Source of the DNA: Clostridium tyrobutyricum DSM 2637 = ATCC 25755 = JCM 11008
GTDB taxonomy: Bacteria; Bacillota; Clostridia; Clostridiales; Clostridiaceae
DNA: 62,452 bases
Direction: 5' to 3'
NCBI RefSeq assembly: GCF_000359585.1
Contig: NZ_APMH01000023.1
Location: forward strand, 1 to 62,452
Shown: positions 47,382 to 56,073 of the stretch, one piece after another
Layout of the letters: the number at the start of each line of letters is the position of its first letter
Numbering within the stretch: the stretch's first letter is position 1
The notes under the pieces: generated by a model
The model's database searches: none
What the model saw: the letters and a program-made list of their open reading frames with translations, nothing else
What the model was told of the DNA's origin: nothing
Translations under genes and position numbers: made by a program

Positions 47382-48713
47382 ATGAATAAATCCATAAAAA
47401 CAAAGAAAAAATGGAAATGTCTTATTTGCGGTGTAATATTTGAGGGAGATGAGCCTCCAAAAATCTGCCCTGTATGTGGAGCAGACTCCAGTCAATTTGT
47501 GGAAGTAGCAGAAAATAATATGTCCTTTAAATCCAACTCAAAAGATAGGTTTATAATAATAGGAAACGGTGCAGCAGGATTTAATGCTGCAAAGTCTATA
47601 AGAACACGAAATACCAAAGCTGACATAAAATTAATATCAGAAGAAAAATATTTAACATATTACAGGCCTGAGTTGTCAGATTATCTTGCGACTTCCATAC
47701 CTGATGATAAATTTTATGTAACCGGTCCAAAATGGTATGATGAGAACAATATAGAATTAATCCTCAATACTTCAGTTAAATCTATAAATTCAAAATCTAA
47801 AAAAATATACCTTAGTAATAATAAAGAACTATCATATGATAAATTAATCCTTGCAAATGGAAGTGTAAATTTTATACCTCCTATAAAAGGCAATGATAAA
47901 AAGGGAGTATTTACTCTAAAATTTTTAAAAGATGCGGACAATATAAAAGAATACATGAATAAATCTAAAAATGCCGTAGTCATAGGTGGTGGTTTGTTAG
48001 GTCTTGAAGCTGCATGGGAAATGAAAAAAAATGGTCTTTCTGTAACTATCGTTGAATTTTCGGATAGACTGCTTCCTAGACAGCTGGATACTAAAGGAGC
48101 TGAAATATTCAAAAAATACATTGATACATCTGGTGTTTCCATAATCCTTGGCGATAGTGCAGATGAAATACAGGGTCAGGATAAAGTATCTTCTGTAAAA
48201 TTAAAAAGTGGAAAAATTATCAATACTGATTTAGTTCTATTCTCTATAGGAATACGTCCTAATAAAACATTAGCTGAAAATTCAGGTATAAAAGTCAATA
48301 AAGGTGTCATTGTAAATGACAGAATGGAAACTTCTGCAAAAGATATATATGCATGTGGAGATATATGTGAATACAATGAAAAAATCTACGGTAACTGGCC
48401 TGCTGCCGTAGAAATGGGAAAAACAGCTGGTAATAACGCTGTAGGTGATGAAGTCCATTTTGTATCTTTTGTATCTTCTGTTATATTTGCTGCAATGAAC
48501 TGTAATTTGTTTTCCTGTGGAAACTTCTCAGAGGATTTTAAAAATATTTCATCTAGTGATCCTTCCAAAGGAACATACTCAAAATTATTCTTTGAAAACA
48601 ATAAATTAGTAGGTGGCATTCTTATAGGTGATACTTCAAAATCCGGTAAAATAATGTTAGCAATACAATCCGAAAAAACATTAAATGATGTTTTAAAAGA
48701 AAATACTTTATAA
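47382..48713 (+). CDS. Rubredoxin-fused NADH-dependent FAD oxidoreductase
   Basis: 443 residues. Rubredoxin-like domain at 10-42 with Cys13, Cys16, Cys29 and Cys32 binding one iron. A pyridine nucleotide-disulfide oxidoreductase of NADH:rubredoxin-reductase type follows: FAD motif GNGAAGFNAAKS near 60, NAD motif IGGGLLGLEAAWEM near 200, and IYACGDICEY near 325. It would carry electrons from NAD(P)H to its own rubredoxin centre and on to oxygen- or peroxide-reducing proteins such as rubrerythrin. GGAGGG precedes the ATG. Confidence 0.92.
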   Translation: MNKSIKTKKKWKCLICGVIFEGDEPPKICPVCGADSSQFVEVAENNMSFKSNSKDRFIIIGNGAAGFNAAKSIRTRNTKADIKLISEEKYLTYYRPELSDYLATSIPDDKFYVTGPKWYDENNIELILNTSVKSINSKSKKIYLSNNKELSYDKLILANGSVNFIPPIKGNDKKGVFTLKFLKDADNIKEYMNKSKNAVVIGGGLLGLEAAWEMKKNGLSVTIVEFSDRLLPRQLDTKGAEIFKKYIDTSGVSIILGDSADEIQGQDKVSSVKLKSGKIINTDLVLFSIGIRPNKTLAENSGIKVNKGVIVNDRMETSAKDIYACGDICEYNEKIYGNWPAAVEMGKTAGNNAVGDEVHFVSFVSSVIFAAMNCNLFSCGNFSEDFKNISSSDPSKGTYSKLFFENNKLVGGILIGDTSKSGKIMLAIQSEKTLNDVLKENTL

Positions 48714-48726
48714 TATAAAATTATGA

Positions 48727-48760
48727 AAGCTCCAGAATCAATATATTCTGGAGCTTATTT
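48727..48760. terminator. Bidirectional terminator between convergent genes
   Basis: Perfect 12-bp stem AAGCTCCAGAAT / ATTCTGGAGCTT. The TAA stop of the YihY-like gene lies inside the stem, so both convergent genes use it. Confidence 0.85.
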
Positions 48761-49585
48761 ATTAACAAATCTTCTTTTATTCCAAAAAAGTGCATTAATT
48801 TCTCCACCTATTATAGTAATATTAGATAAAATAAACAGCCATGTCAAAAGTACTATTACAGCACCTATACTTCCATATATTAAAGAATAATTGGCAAAAT
48901 TATTTACATAAAAAGCAAAACATATAGATACAAGAATCAATGTTATAGTGGATACTATTGACCCCGGAATTACTTCATACCACTTCAGCCTGACATTAGG
49001 TGTATAAATATAAACTGCCCCAAAAATGGAACTTATTGAAAAAATTATTATTAAATATCTTACTACATTCCAGGCAAAATTAAAGTTTCCATTAAGTCCT
49101 AATTCGGTTGTCAGAAATCGTCCTAATAATTGTCCAAATATCAAGAGTATACTAGTAATTAAAATTATAAATATAATTCCAAAAGTACAAAGTATTGATA
49201 TCGTATATAATTTTAAAATTCCTCTATCCTCATCTTCACCATATGCTTTGTTAAGGCCTTTAATAACAGCTTGAAAACCATTTGAAGCACTCCATATAGT
49301 AAAAATAAAACTTAAAAATAATATTTTATTATTCCTGGTATCTACAATATTCACAATCGTACTTTCTATAATTTTTAAAATATCTTCGGGAAGTATTCCA
49401 TTTAACATAATCAATATATCACCACTTTCCACAGGAATATACCCTACAAGGCTTATAATAAATATTAAAAAAGGGAAAAAGGAGAAGACTAAACTATAGG
49501 CAAGTTGGGAGGAAAGTGCCATAACATCATCTTTTACAAATCTTATTACAAATATTTTTAAATTATATATAAACTTACTTCGCAT
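48755..49585 (-). CDS. YihY/UPF0761 family membrane protein
   Basis: 276 residues, about six membrane helices. The SSQLAYSLVFSFFPFLIFIISL start and the TWLFILSNITIIGGEINALF end are diagnostic of the YihY/BrkB family. Older ribonuclease BN naming is a misassignment. Transport or virulence-factor functions have been proposed, and none is established. Confidence 0.9.
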   Translation of the reverse strand: MRSKFIYNLKIFVIRFVKDDVMALSSQLAYSLVFSFFPFLIFIISLVGYIPVESGDILIMLNGILPEDILKIIESTIVNIVDTRNNKILFLSFIFTIWSASNGFQAVIKGLNKAYGEDEDRGILKLYTISILCTFGIIFIILITSILLIFGQLLGRFLTTELGLNGNFNFAWNVVRYLIIIFSISSIFGAVYIYTPNVRLKWYEVIPGSIVSTITLILVSICFAFYVNNFANYSLIYGSIGAVIVLLTWLFILSNITIIGGEINALFWNKRRFVNK

Positions 49586-49770
49586 ATATACACCAACCTT
49601 TATAATTAAACTACATAGTATATATAGTATTTCCTACTTTATAAATTTATTATTTGTTTTACTCCTTTATTCTAAATATAAATAAAACAATTTCATAAAA
49701 TTTGTTGAAACCTAAACAAAAAAAGGATAAACTAATTATATATAATAAAAATAGAGAAGGAAGGTTAATA

Positions 49771-51198
49771 ATGAAAAGTTTTACTAAACACTTATTAATT
49801 GTATGTGCTGTATGTGCAACAACAGGAATAGCAAGCCACAGTACTGCATTTGCTGCAAATAATGAAGACAAGTCTTCTATTGAATCTTCTCAAATAACAA
49901 CATCTAGTTCGGCTGTAATTTCAAACACAGATAATAATTCCACAAACACAGAAGGTTCTATTGAGGACAAGTCGATTTCTACTACTAAAGATGACACTTC
50001 TTCATCTGAAAAAAATACTTTATCTAGTACTAATACAGAATCAAGTGTAGAGTCGAGTGAAAAATCAAAAAATACATATTCAACTGAGGACAATGGAACA
50101 ATTACTGCAAACTATTCTCAAAAAGTAAATTCAGATAGTAGTAATGTAGTTACGAAGGATAATGTTGCAACAACTAAAACATGGCAGGTCAAGTTTAATC
50201 AACCTGTTACTATTGATTCATTAGAAGGAAAAATAGAGCTAATAAACGAAACTACAAATGCAGAAGTTCCAATTACAATGACAATAGTAGAAAATAGTCT
50301 CGATCAAACTGTACTAATAACACCATCAGTTGCGCTTGACTTTGATAATGAGTATCATTTGTCAGTTTCCCAAAGTATAACATCAAAGTTTGGAAAAGTT
50401 CTTTCAAATCCTACTATAGTTAGCTTTAAAACACAATCGAGTATATCCTCAATTAATGATATCAATTTAACTATAAAACAAGGAGGAGCTTTTACTTTAC
50501 CTACAACTGTAGATGCAACTATGTCCGATGGAACTACATCCAAAGTTGCTATATCTTGGGACAAGCAATTGAACAGTACAAGAAGTCCTGGCAATTACAC
50601 ATTCAATGGTACCGTAAGTGGTTATAAAAATACTGTAAAATTAAACTTGACTATAGAAGCTGTTCCTCAATCTCCTTCACCTACAGATGGTAAGAGAACT
50701 CAAAATGCTACTGAGCTTAAATTGTATAATTATCTTTCAGATTATACTAATAGAAATTCGGTTTACGATAGAGCTGTTCAAATACATGCTTCCTTAGGCT
50801 ATGGTGATGATCCATACAGTAACAACTGTGCATTTTATCAAAGTACAGCATTGAGAAGTATAGGTATAAATATACCAAACTCTACTGCAAATACTAGAAC
50901 TCTTACAAATGTACTTACAAATTTGGGATGGAAAATATCATATGATTTATCTCTTTTGTTACCGGGAGATATATGTTTTACTATTGGTGCTTCGAACGGG
51001 ACAGGTCCAACTCATACCTACACTTTTATGAAGTGGGCTGATCCTGATGATTTCCATTATGCTTATATATGTGATAATCAAGGCGGCGATTGGCCTTATA
51101 CTGATGATGGAAATACAGATGCATACCATGAAAGAAGTATTGATACCCAAACATCTATAGCTGATAAAATATCATATTTCATGTATCCACCAGCATAA
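49771..51198 (+). CDS. Secreted Ig-like protein with C-terminal cysteine-hydrolase-like domain
   Basis: 475 residues from the ATG at 49771, placed by GGAAGG 7 nt upstream. Signal peptide with cleavage near AFA28. A Ser/Thr/Glu-rich linker runs from 30 to 125. An SbsA-type Ig-like domain (about 133-221) is followed by a bacterial Ig-like group 4 domain (226-296) and a C-terminal domain (310-475). Cys353 in NNCAFYQ, His415 in THTYTF and Asp435/Asn436 in CDNQGG are in the order expected for an NlpC/P60- or CHAP-like peptidase, but that assignment is inferred. There are no LPxTG or SLH anchors. Confidence 0.8.
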   Translation: MKSFTKHLLIVCAVCATTGIASHSTAFAANNEDKSSIESSQITTSSSAVISNTDNNSTNTEGSIEDKSISTTKDDTSSSEKNTLSSTNTESSVESSEKSKNTYSTEDNGTITANYSQKVNSDSSNVVTKDNVATTKTWQVKFNQPVTIDSLEGKIELINETTNAEVPITMTIVENSLDQTVLITPSVALDFDNEYHLSVSQSITSKFGKVLSNPTIVSFKTQSSISSINDINLTIKQGGAFTLPTTVDATMSDGTTSKVAISWDKQLNSTRSPGNYTFNGTVSGYKNTVKLNLTIEAVPQSPSPTDGKRTQNATELKLYNYLSDYTNRNSVYDRAVQIHASLGYGDDPYSNNCAFYQSTALRSIGINIPNSTANTRTLTNVLTNLGWKISYDLSLLLPGDICFTIGASNGTGPTHTYTFMKWADPDDFHYAYICDNQGGDWPYTDDGNTDAYHERSIDTQTSIADKISYFMYPPA

Positions 51199-51202
51199 TA
51201 AA

Positions 51203-51246
51203 AATAAGCTTGTACTCTTTATTAAAGGTACAAGCTTATTTTTTAT
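51203..51246 (+). terminator. Intrinsic terminator after the secreted protein
   Basis: Perfect 13-bp stem AATAAGCTTGTAC / GTACAAGCTTATT with 12-nt loop and TTTTT. Confidence 0.92.
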
Positions 51247-51269
51247 CTAGATTCAGCTCACATTAGGCC

Positions 51270-51299
51270 TCACACCAAATCGCAGATTTGGAATCCTAC
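51270..51299 (-). repeat. Interspersed stem-loop repeat, copy 3
   Basis: Minus strand: AGTAGGATT, stem CCAAATC / GATTTGG with TGC loop, then TGTGAGG. It overlaps the TAG stop codon of the reverse rubrerythrin gene. Confidence 0.65.
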
Positions 51300-51841
51300 T
51301 TAAAATATCTGTTTAATACTCCCTGAAAAGCTGCTCCGTGTCTAGCTTCATCTTTGCACATTTCATGTACTGTGTCATGAATTGCATCATAATTCAATTT
51401 TTTTGCAAGTGTAGCTAATTTCTTCTTTCCAGCACAGGCACCTCTTTCAGCATCTACTCTCATCTGTAAGTTTTTCTTTGTATCATTTGTAAGTACTTCC
51501 CCTAAAAGTTCAGCAAATCTTGATGCATGATCAGCTTCATCTTCAGCAGCTCTTCTATATGTTGCTGCAACTTCTGGATAACCTTCTCTATCTGCTTGAC
51601 GAGCCATAGCAAGGTACATACCAACTTCTGAACATTCACCAGTGAAATTGTCTCTTAATCCCTGTAAAACTTCAGGATCAACTCCCTTTGCAATTCCTAC
51701 TTTATGCTCATCAGCCCAAGAAACCTCATCATCAGTTTTTTCTTCGAACTTATCAGCTGACGCACCACATACTGGACATTTTTCTGGTGCCTTTTCTCCT
51801 TCATATACATATCCACAAACTGTACAAACAAATTTTTTCAT
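51296..51841 (-). CDS. Reverse rubrerythrin (rubredoxin plus diiron peroxidase)
   Basis: 181 residues with the domain order inverted from classical rubrerythrin: N-terminal rubredoxin (Cys6, Cys9, Cys22, Cys25) then a ferritin-like four-helix bundle (65-180). Its diiron ligands are in [21 protein letters not shown] and KDEARHG. In Clostridium acetobutylicum such proteins reduce H2O2 and O2 with NADH via rubredoxin reductase. A consensus promoter precedes it. No clear PerR box was found. Confidence 0.95.
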   Translation of the reverse strand: MKKFVCTVCGYVYEGEKAPEKCPVCGASADKFEEKTDDEVSWADEHKVGIAKGVDPEVLQGLRDNFTGECSEVGMYLAMARQADREGYPEVAATYRRAAEDEADHASRFAELLGEVLTNDTKKNLQMRVDAERGACAGKKKLATLAKKLNYDAIHDTVHEMCKDEARHGAAFQGVLNRYFK

Positions 51842-51918
51842 AATAAAAATCCTCCCTTAATGGTTTATATTTAATAATTTATATCGTAAATTTTTTTATG
51901 TTTCTTTCAACAATTATT

Positions 51919-51947
51919 ATTATATAACACTAATTATTAAATTGCAA
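51919..51947 (-). promoter_or_regulatory. Promoter of the reverse rubrerythrin gene
   Basis: Minus-strand TTGCAA, 17-bp spacer, TATAAT, 78 nt before the start codon. The region between is A/T-rich. Confidence 0.8.
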
Positions 51948-52019
51948 GTATTTTTATAATTTTTTATAATAAAAAACATAATAAGTAAAAAAACTTACCA
52001 TGTCTCTTATTAAAACTTA

Positions 52020-53003
52020 TTATATCTTTTCTACTTCTTTTAATATTTCTGATTCAACTTTTTCAAAATCTGGTACATAACTTTTTACAAGTTTCATATT
52101 ACCTCTTAATCTATATTCTCCAAGTGATGCTGGAATAAGTATACTATCTCCAACATTTATAGGTTCGGCACCATTGTCATATATAATATCGCCTTGTCCT
52201 TCCACACATGTAAATATATAAAATCTTTCCTTATCGCTAATTTCAACAGCTTCTTTATAAATATCATAAAGTTCTAAAGAAAATTCTTTTGAAATGCATA
52301 TATAGGTTTTAAAAAATCCTTGTCTCTCTACCCTAAGTCCTGTACTTTTTTCACCTCGTAATTTTAAATTGACTACATCCAGGGCCTTTTTTACATGTAA
52401 TTCCCTTCCCCTATTATAATCATACACTCTATATGTTATATCACTGCTCTGTTGTATTTCTGCTAAAATTACACCTTCACAAATTGCATGTATCATGCCG
52501 CTTCTTATAAAATAAACATCTCCTTTTTCTACAGGTATCCTATTCATATACCTTTCTAAATTTCCATTTGAAATTCCATTTCTAAATTGTTCCAGAGTAC
52601 ACCCTTCTTTAGTTCCAACTATTAAGCTTGCTCCTGGAAATGCCTTTATTACATACCATGCTTCTGTCTTGCCCATTTGATTTTCAACTCTATTTGCATA
52701 TCTGTCATCTGGATGAACTTGTATGGATAGTTTGTCCGTAGCATTGATTATTTTTACAAGTATGGGAAAATTTTTCTTGTCTATTTTTGTGCCTACTATT
52801 TTATCTCCCGTCTGCTTAATAAGTTCATCAAATCTCATGTCTTTGAATTTACCATTTGCAACTATACTCATTCCATTAGGATGGCAAGATATATCCCAGC
52901 TCTCACCAATATCCCCCTCCGGAAGATTACTCCTAAACAGTCCTAAATCTCTACCTCCCCATATCTTTTCAAAATATAAATTTTTAAATTTTATAGGATA
53001 CAT
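52020..53003 (-). CDS. manA: Mannose-6-phosphate isomerase, class I
   Basis: 327 residues. Zinc ligands Gln95 and His97 in QVHPDD, Glu114 in GKTEAWY and His172 in GMIHAI. IWGG at 14-17 is the family start motif. It converts mannose 6-phosphate and fructose 6-phosphate, linking mannose use or mannosylation to glycolysis. This is the short Firmicute form. AGGAG precedes the ATG. It appears monocistronic. Confidence 0.95.
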   Translation of the reverse strand: MYPIKFKNLYFEKIWGGRDLGLFRSNLPEGDIGESWDISCHPNGMSIVANGKFKDMRFDELIKQTGDKIVGTKIDKKNFPILVKIINATDKLSIQVHPDDRYANRVENQMGKTEAWYVIKAFPGASLIVGTKEGCTLEQFRNGISNGNLERYMNRIPVEKGDVYFIRSGMIHAICEGVILAEIQQSSDITYRVYDYNRGRELHVKKALDVVNLKLRGEKSTGLRVERQGFFKTYICISKEFSLELYDIYKEAVEISDKERFYIFTCVEGQGDIIYDNGAEPINVGDSILIPASLGEYRLRGNMKLVKSYVPDFEKVESEILKEVEKI

Positions 53004-53109
53004 AAAATCAACTCCTCATAAACTATTTAGTAAATATAAAAGTATTCATTAATTAATATTATAACATTATAATATTGTGACAATTTACCATTGTATTACT
53101 TTTATTGTG

Positions 53110-53138
53110 TTGTATTTCCATAAATCTGATGGTATATT
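53110..53138 (+). promoter_or_regulatory. Promoter of the chemoreceptor gene
   Basis: TTGTAT, 17-bp spacer, TATATT, 74 nt before the ATG. A sigma-D motility promoter was looked for and not seen. Confidence 0.5.
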
Positions 53139-53164
53139 GATATTAATTAATATTAATTAATATC
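53139..53164. repeat. 26-bp perfect palindrome at the chemoreceptor promoter
   Basis: Each 13-bp arm is GATATTAATTAAT or its complement. The ATTAATTAATAT unit appears again at 53181-53193. It lies directly after the -10 box, over the expected transcription start. Confidence 0.7.
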
Positions 53165-53212
53165 AATTATTATATAACATTAATTAATATGTGAATTTTA
53201 GGAGGGTTATAA

Positions 53213-54928
53213 ATGAACTTTTTTAATAAGATGAAAGTAAAGAAAACAATGCTATTAAGTTTCTGTGTAGTAGCAATATTTATCGTAATAGTAGGTGCTA
53301 TAGGATGTATAAATATTAAAAGAATAAATTCAGCTTCCAATCAACTATACAATGAAGATCTAAAAACTATTAAAAATTTAGACAAATTTGATGCCAATAC
53401 AATGCATTTACGTTTAGAAATAATAAATTTAGTTGAAAGCCGTGATAAAAATAAAACTGCTGATACTTTAAAAACTATATCTCCATATAAAGATGAAAAT
53501 GATCGTATATTAACTTTATATAAGCAATCAAATTTAACTTCTGAGCAGAAAACATTGGTATCCCAATTAGACAATGAACTTATTTCATGGAGAACTATAT
53601 ACAATAAAATTCTGAATTTAATGGCTGCGGGAAAATATGACGATGCAATGTTATTAAACAAACAAGCTGCTAGTTATAGAAATAAGTTAACATCTACTAT
53701 AGAAAAGCTGATTCAAATAACAGTGCAGAACTCCAAAAGCAGTAATATTAAAAACAATGCTCTATATACGTCATCTTTAATTGCTATAATTTTAATTACA
53801 ATAATCGGATTGACTATTGCAATACTTTTAGGTAATATCCTAGCCTCTTCCACAGGAAAAGTGCTTAATAAAATTTTATTATTTGCAAATTCTCTTAGTA
53901 ATGGTGATTTAACTAAACGTTTAAGTATTTCAAGTAAAAATGAATTTGGTATCATATCAAATGCATTAAATAATGCTACTGAAGATATAAAAAATCTAGT
54001 TAGTGAAATAACAAGCAGTATAAAAACCATAAATTCCTCAAGTCAGGATCTATCTGCTACAACTGAAGAAATATCCTCCATGATGTCCTCTGTAAATGAA
54101 TCGACTGCCCAAATAGCTGAAGGCTCTCAAAATTTAAGCAGTATTACAGAAGAAATAAGTGCGTCATCGGAGGAAATGGAAGCAAATACAAGTGAACTTT
54201 CAGGAAAAGCTAATGAGGCTTCAAAGTCATCTGTTGAAATAAAAAACCGTGCTGTAAAAATAAAACAGAAAGCTTCCAAAAGTATAGAAGAAAGTGCCTC
54301 TGTATATGAAGAAAAGAACAATAAAATTTTAAAAGCTATTGAAGATGGAAAGGTTGTTTCAGAAGTAAAGACAATGGCAGCTTCCATTGGAAATATAGCC
54401 GAGCAAACCAACCTGCTTGCATTAAATGCAGCAATTGAAGCAGCAAGGGCTGGTGAGCAGGGAAGGGGATTCTCTGTAGTTGCAGATGAAGTTAGAAAAC
54501 TTGCTGAGGAGTCATCAACTACCGTTGAAAGTATAAATAAAATGGTACTGGCTGTAGAAACAGCTTTTAAAAATCTATCTGACAGCAGCAAAGAAGTACT
54601 CGAATACATAGCAAACAATGTCAAACCAAATTATCAGTTCCTTATGGATACGGGAATTCAGTATGAAAAGGACTCTGAATTTATAAATACTATATCCAAA
54701 GAAATAGATAGCTCTTCAAAACAGATGCATGAAGCTGTATCCCAGGTAAGCACGGCTATACAAAGTGCTGCATCCACAGCAGAGGAATCTGCTTCAGGTT
54801 CTGAAGAAATACTTGGAAGTGTAGGCGAAGTTACCAAAGCCATTGAAGAAATCTCAGTTTCTTCTCAAAGTCAATCCGAAATGGCTGAAAAACTTTCAGC
54901 CATGATAGATAAGTTCACAATAAATTAA
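53213..54928 (+). CDS. Methyl-accepting chemotaxis protein
   Basis: 571 residues. First membrane helix at 13-33, a four-helix-bundle sensor domain (34-183), second helix at about 186-207, HAMP (208-262), and a long coiled-coil signalling domain with the tip [20 protein letters not shown] near 393-412. Ligand unknown. AGGAGGG precedes the ATG. No other chemotaxis gene is adjacent, which is usual for scattered receptors. Confidence 0.95.
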   Translation: MNFFNKMKVKKTMLLSFCVVAIFIVIVGAIGCINIKRINSASNQLYNEDLKTIKNLDKFDANTMHLRLEIINLVESRDKNKTADTLKTISPYKDENDRILTLYKQSNLTSEQKTLVSQLDNELISWRTIYNKILNLMAAGKYDDAMLLNKQAASYRNKLTSTIEKLIQITVQNSKSSNIKNNALYTSSLIAIILITIIGLTIAILLGNILASSTGKVLNKILLFANSLSNGDLTKRLSISSKNEFGIISNALNNATEDIKNLVSEITSSIKTINSSSQDLSATTEEISSMMSSVNESTAQIAEGSQNLSSITEEISASSEEMEANTSELSGKANEASKSSVEIKNRAVKIKQKASKSIEESASVYEEKNNKILKAIEDGKVVSEVKTMAASIGNIAEQTNLLALNAAIEAARAGEQGRGFSVVADEVRKLAEESSTTVESINKMVLAVETAFKNLSDSSKEVLEYIANNVKPNYQFLMDTGIQYEKDSEFINTISKEIDSSSKQMHEAVSQVSTAIQSAASTAEESASGSEEILGSVGEVTKAIEEISVSSQSQSEMAEKLSAMIDKFTIN

Positions 54929-54929
54929 A

Positions 54930-54958
54930 TTGTAATAAATATATTTTTGTTCTATAAT
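54930..54958 (+). promoter_or_regulatory. Promoter of galE
   Basis: TTGTAA, 17-bp spacer, TATAAT, 32 nt before the galE ATG, starting 1 nt after the chemoreceptor stop codon. Confidence 0.75.
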
Positions 54959-54990
54959 AATTAGAATATCACTCATCGGGAGGGTTCATA

Positions 54991-55977
54991 ATGAATATAT
55001 TGGTTTGCGGTGGTGCGGGTTATATAGGAAGCCATATGGTTGCCCACTTATTAGAAAATAATCATAATGTAGTAATACTTGACAATCTTCAAACAGGTCA
55101 TAAAGATGCAATTTTAGGTGGAAAATTCTATTTGGGGAATTTAAAAGACAGTATTATCTTAGATAAAATATTTACTGAGAATAAAATTGATGCAGTAATT
55201 GACTTTGCAGCAAATTCCCTAGTCGGTGAAAGTGTAGAAAATCCACTTAAATATTTTGATAATAATATTGGATCCACTATAAGTCTTTTACAATCCATGA
55301 ACAAACACAATATAAAATATATTGTATTCTCATCTACAGCTGCAACTTATGGAGAGCCTGAAAATGTGCCTATACAAGAACAGGACAAAACATTTCCAAC
55401 GAATCCATATGGTGAATCCAAATTAGCAGTAGAAAAAATATTGAAATGGTGTGACAATGCCTATGGCATAAAATATACTGCACTTCGATATTTCAATGCA
55501 TGCGGTGCACATATAAATGGAAAAATAGGAGAAGATCATAATCCAGAATCTCATCTTATTCCAATAATACTTCAGGCTGCTATGGGTAAAAGAGATAAGA
55601 TAATGATCTTTGGTGATGATTATAATACTGAAGACGGGTCTTGTGTTAGAGATTATGTACATGTATCAGATCTGGCTTCTGCCCATTTACTTGCTCTAAA
55701 AAGATTGCAATCTGGTGGTGAAAGTAAAATTTACAATTTAGGCAATGGAAAAGGTTTTTCAGTAAAAGAAGTAGTTGAAGTTGCAAAAAAAGTTACTGGA
55801 ATAAATATCAAGTCAGAAATTGCAGATAGACGTCCAGGAGATCCTGCAACACTAATAGCTTCTTCAAACAAAGCAATTAAGGAATTAGGCTGGAATCCTA
55901 AATTCAACTCTTTGGAAACAATTATTGATACTGCATGGAAATGGCATAAGAATCATCCAAATGGATATAGCAAATAG
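54991..55977 (+). CDS. galE: UDP-glucose 4-epimerase
   Basis: 328 residues. GGAGYIGSH (7-15) binds NAD, FSSTAATYGEP holds the catalytic Ser/Thr, and NPYGESK the Tyr-xxx-Lys pair. It interconverts UDP-glucose and UDP-galactose. GGGAGGG precedes the ATG. It could supply nucleotide sugar for the glycosylation operon 2 kb downstream, but it is a separate transcript. Confidence 0.96.
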   Translation: MNILVCGGAGYIGSHMVAHLLENNHNVVILDNLQTGHKDAILGGKFYLGNLKDSIILDKIFTENKIDAVIDFAANSLVGESVENPLKYFDNNIGSTISLLQSMNKHNIKYIVFSSTAATYGEPENVPIQEQDKTFPTNPYGESKLAVEKILKWCDNAYGIKYTALRYFNACGAHINGKIGEDHNPESHLIPIILQAAMGKRDKIMIFGDDYNTEDGSCVRDYVHVSDLASAHLLALKRLQSGGESKIYNLGNGKGFSVKEVVEVAKKVTGINIKSEIADRRPGDPATLIASSNKAIKELGWNPKFNSLETIIDTAWKWHKNHPNGYSK

Positions 55978-55980
55978 TTT

Positions 55981-56019
55981 AAAAGACAATGCATCATAAA
56001 ATAGATTGCATTGTCTTTT
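55981..56019. terminator. Bidirectional terminator between galE and the histidine kinase gene
   Basis: Perfect 13-bp stem AAAAGACAATGCA / TGCATTGTCTTTT, with A and T runs on both sides, serving the convergent genes. Confidence 0.9.
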
Positions 56020-56073
56020 ATTAATTATGCTGAAAAATATTTATCATTACCTTAAACACAATAATATCCAATA

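Noticed and set aside
47714-48142. Minus-strand 142-codon open frame inside the rubredoxin flavoprotein gene
   Set aside because: It is a shadow of a well-supported gene. Codon pattern and motifs support only the plus strand.
51905-51945. PerR box upstream of the reverse rubrerythrin gene
   Set aside because: The A/T-rich stretch matches the TTATAATNATTATAA consensus poorly in every register tried.
51985-52019. Terminator after manA
   Set aside because: Only a weak ATAAGT/ACTTAT pairing with a long loop could be drawn.
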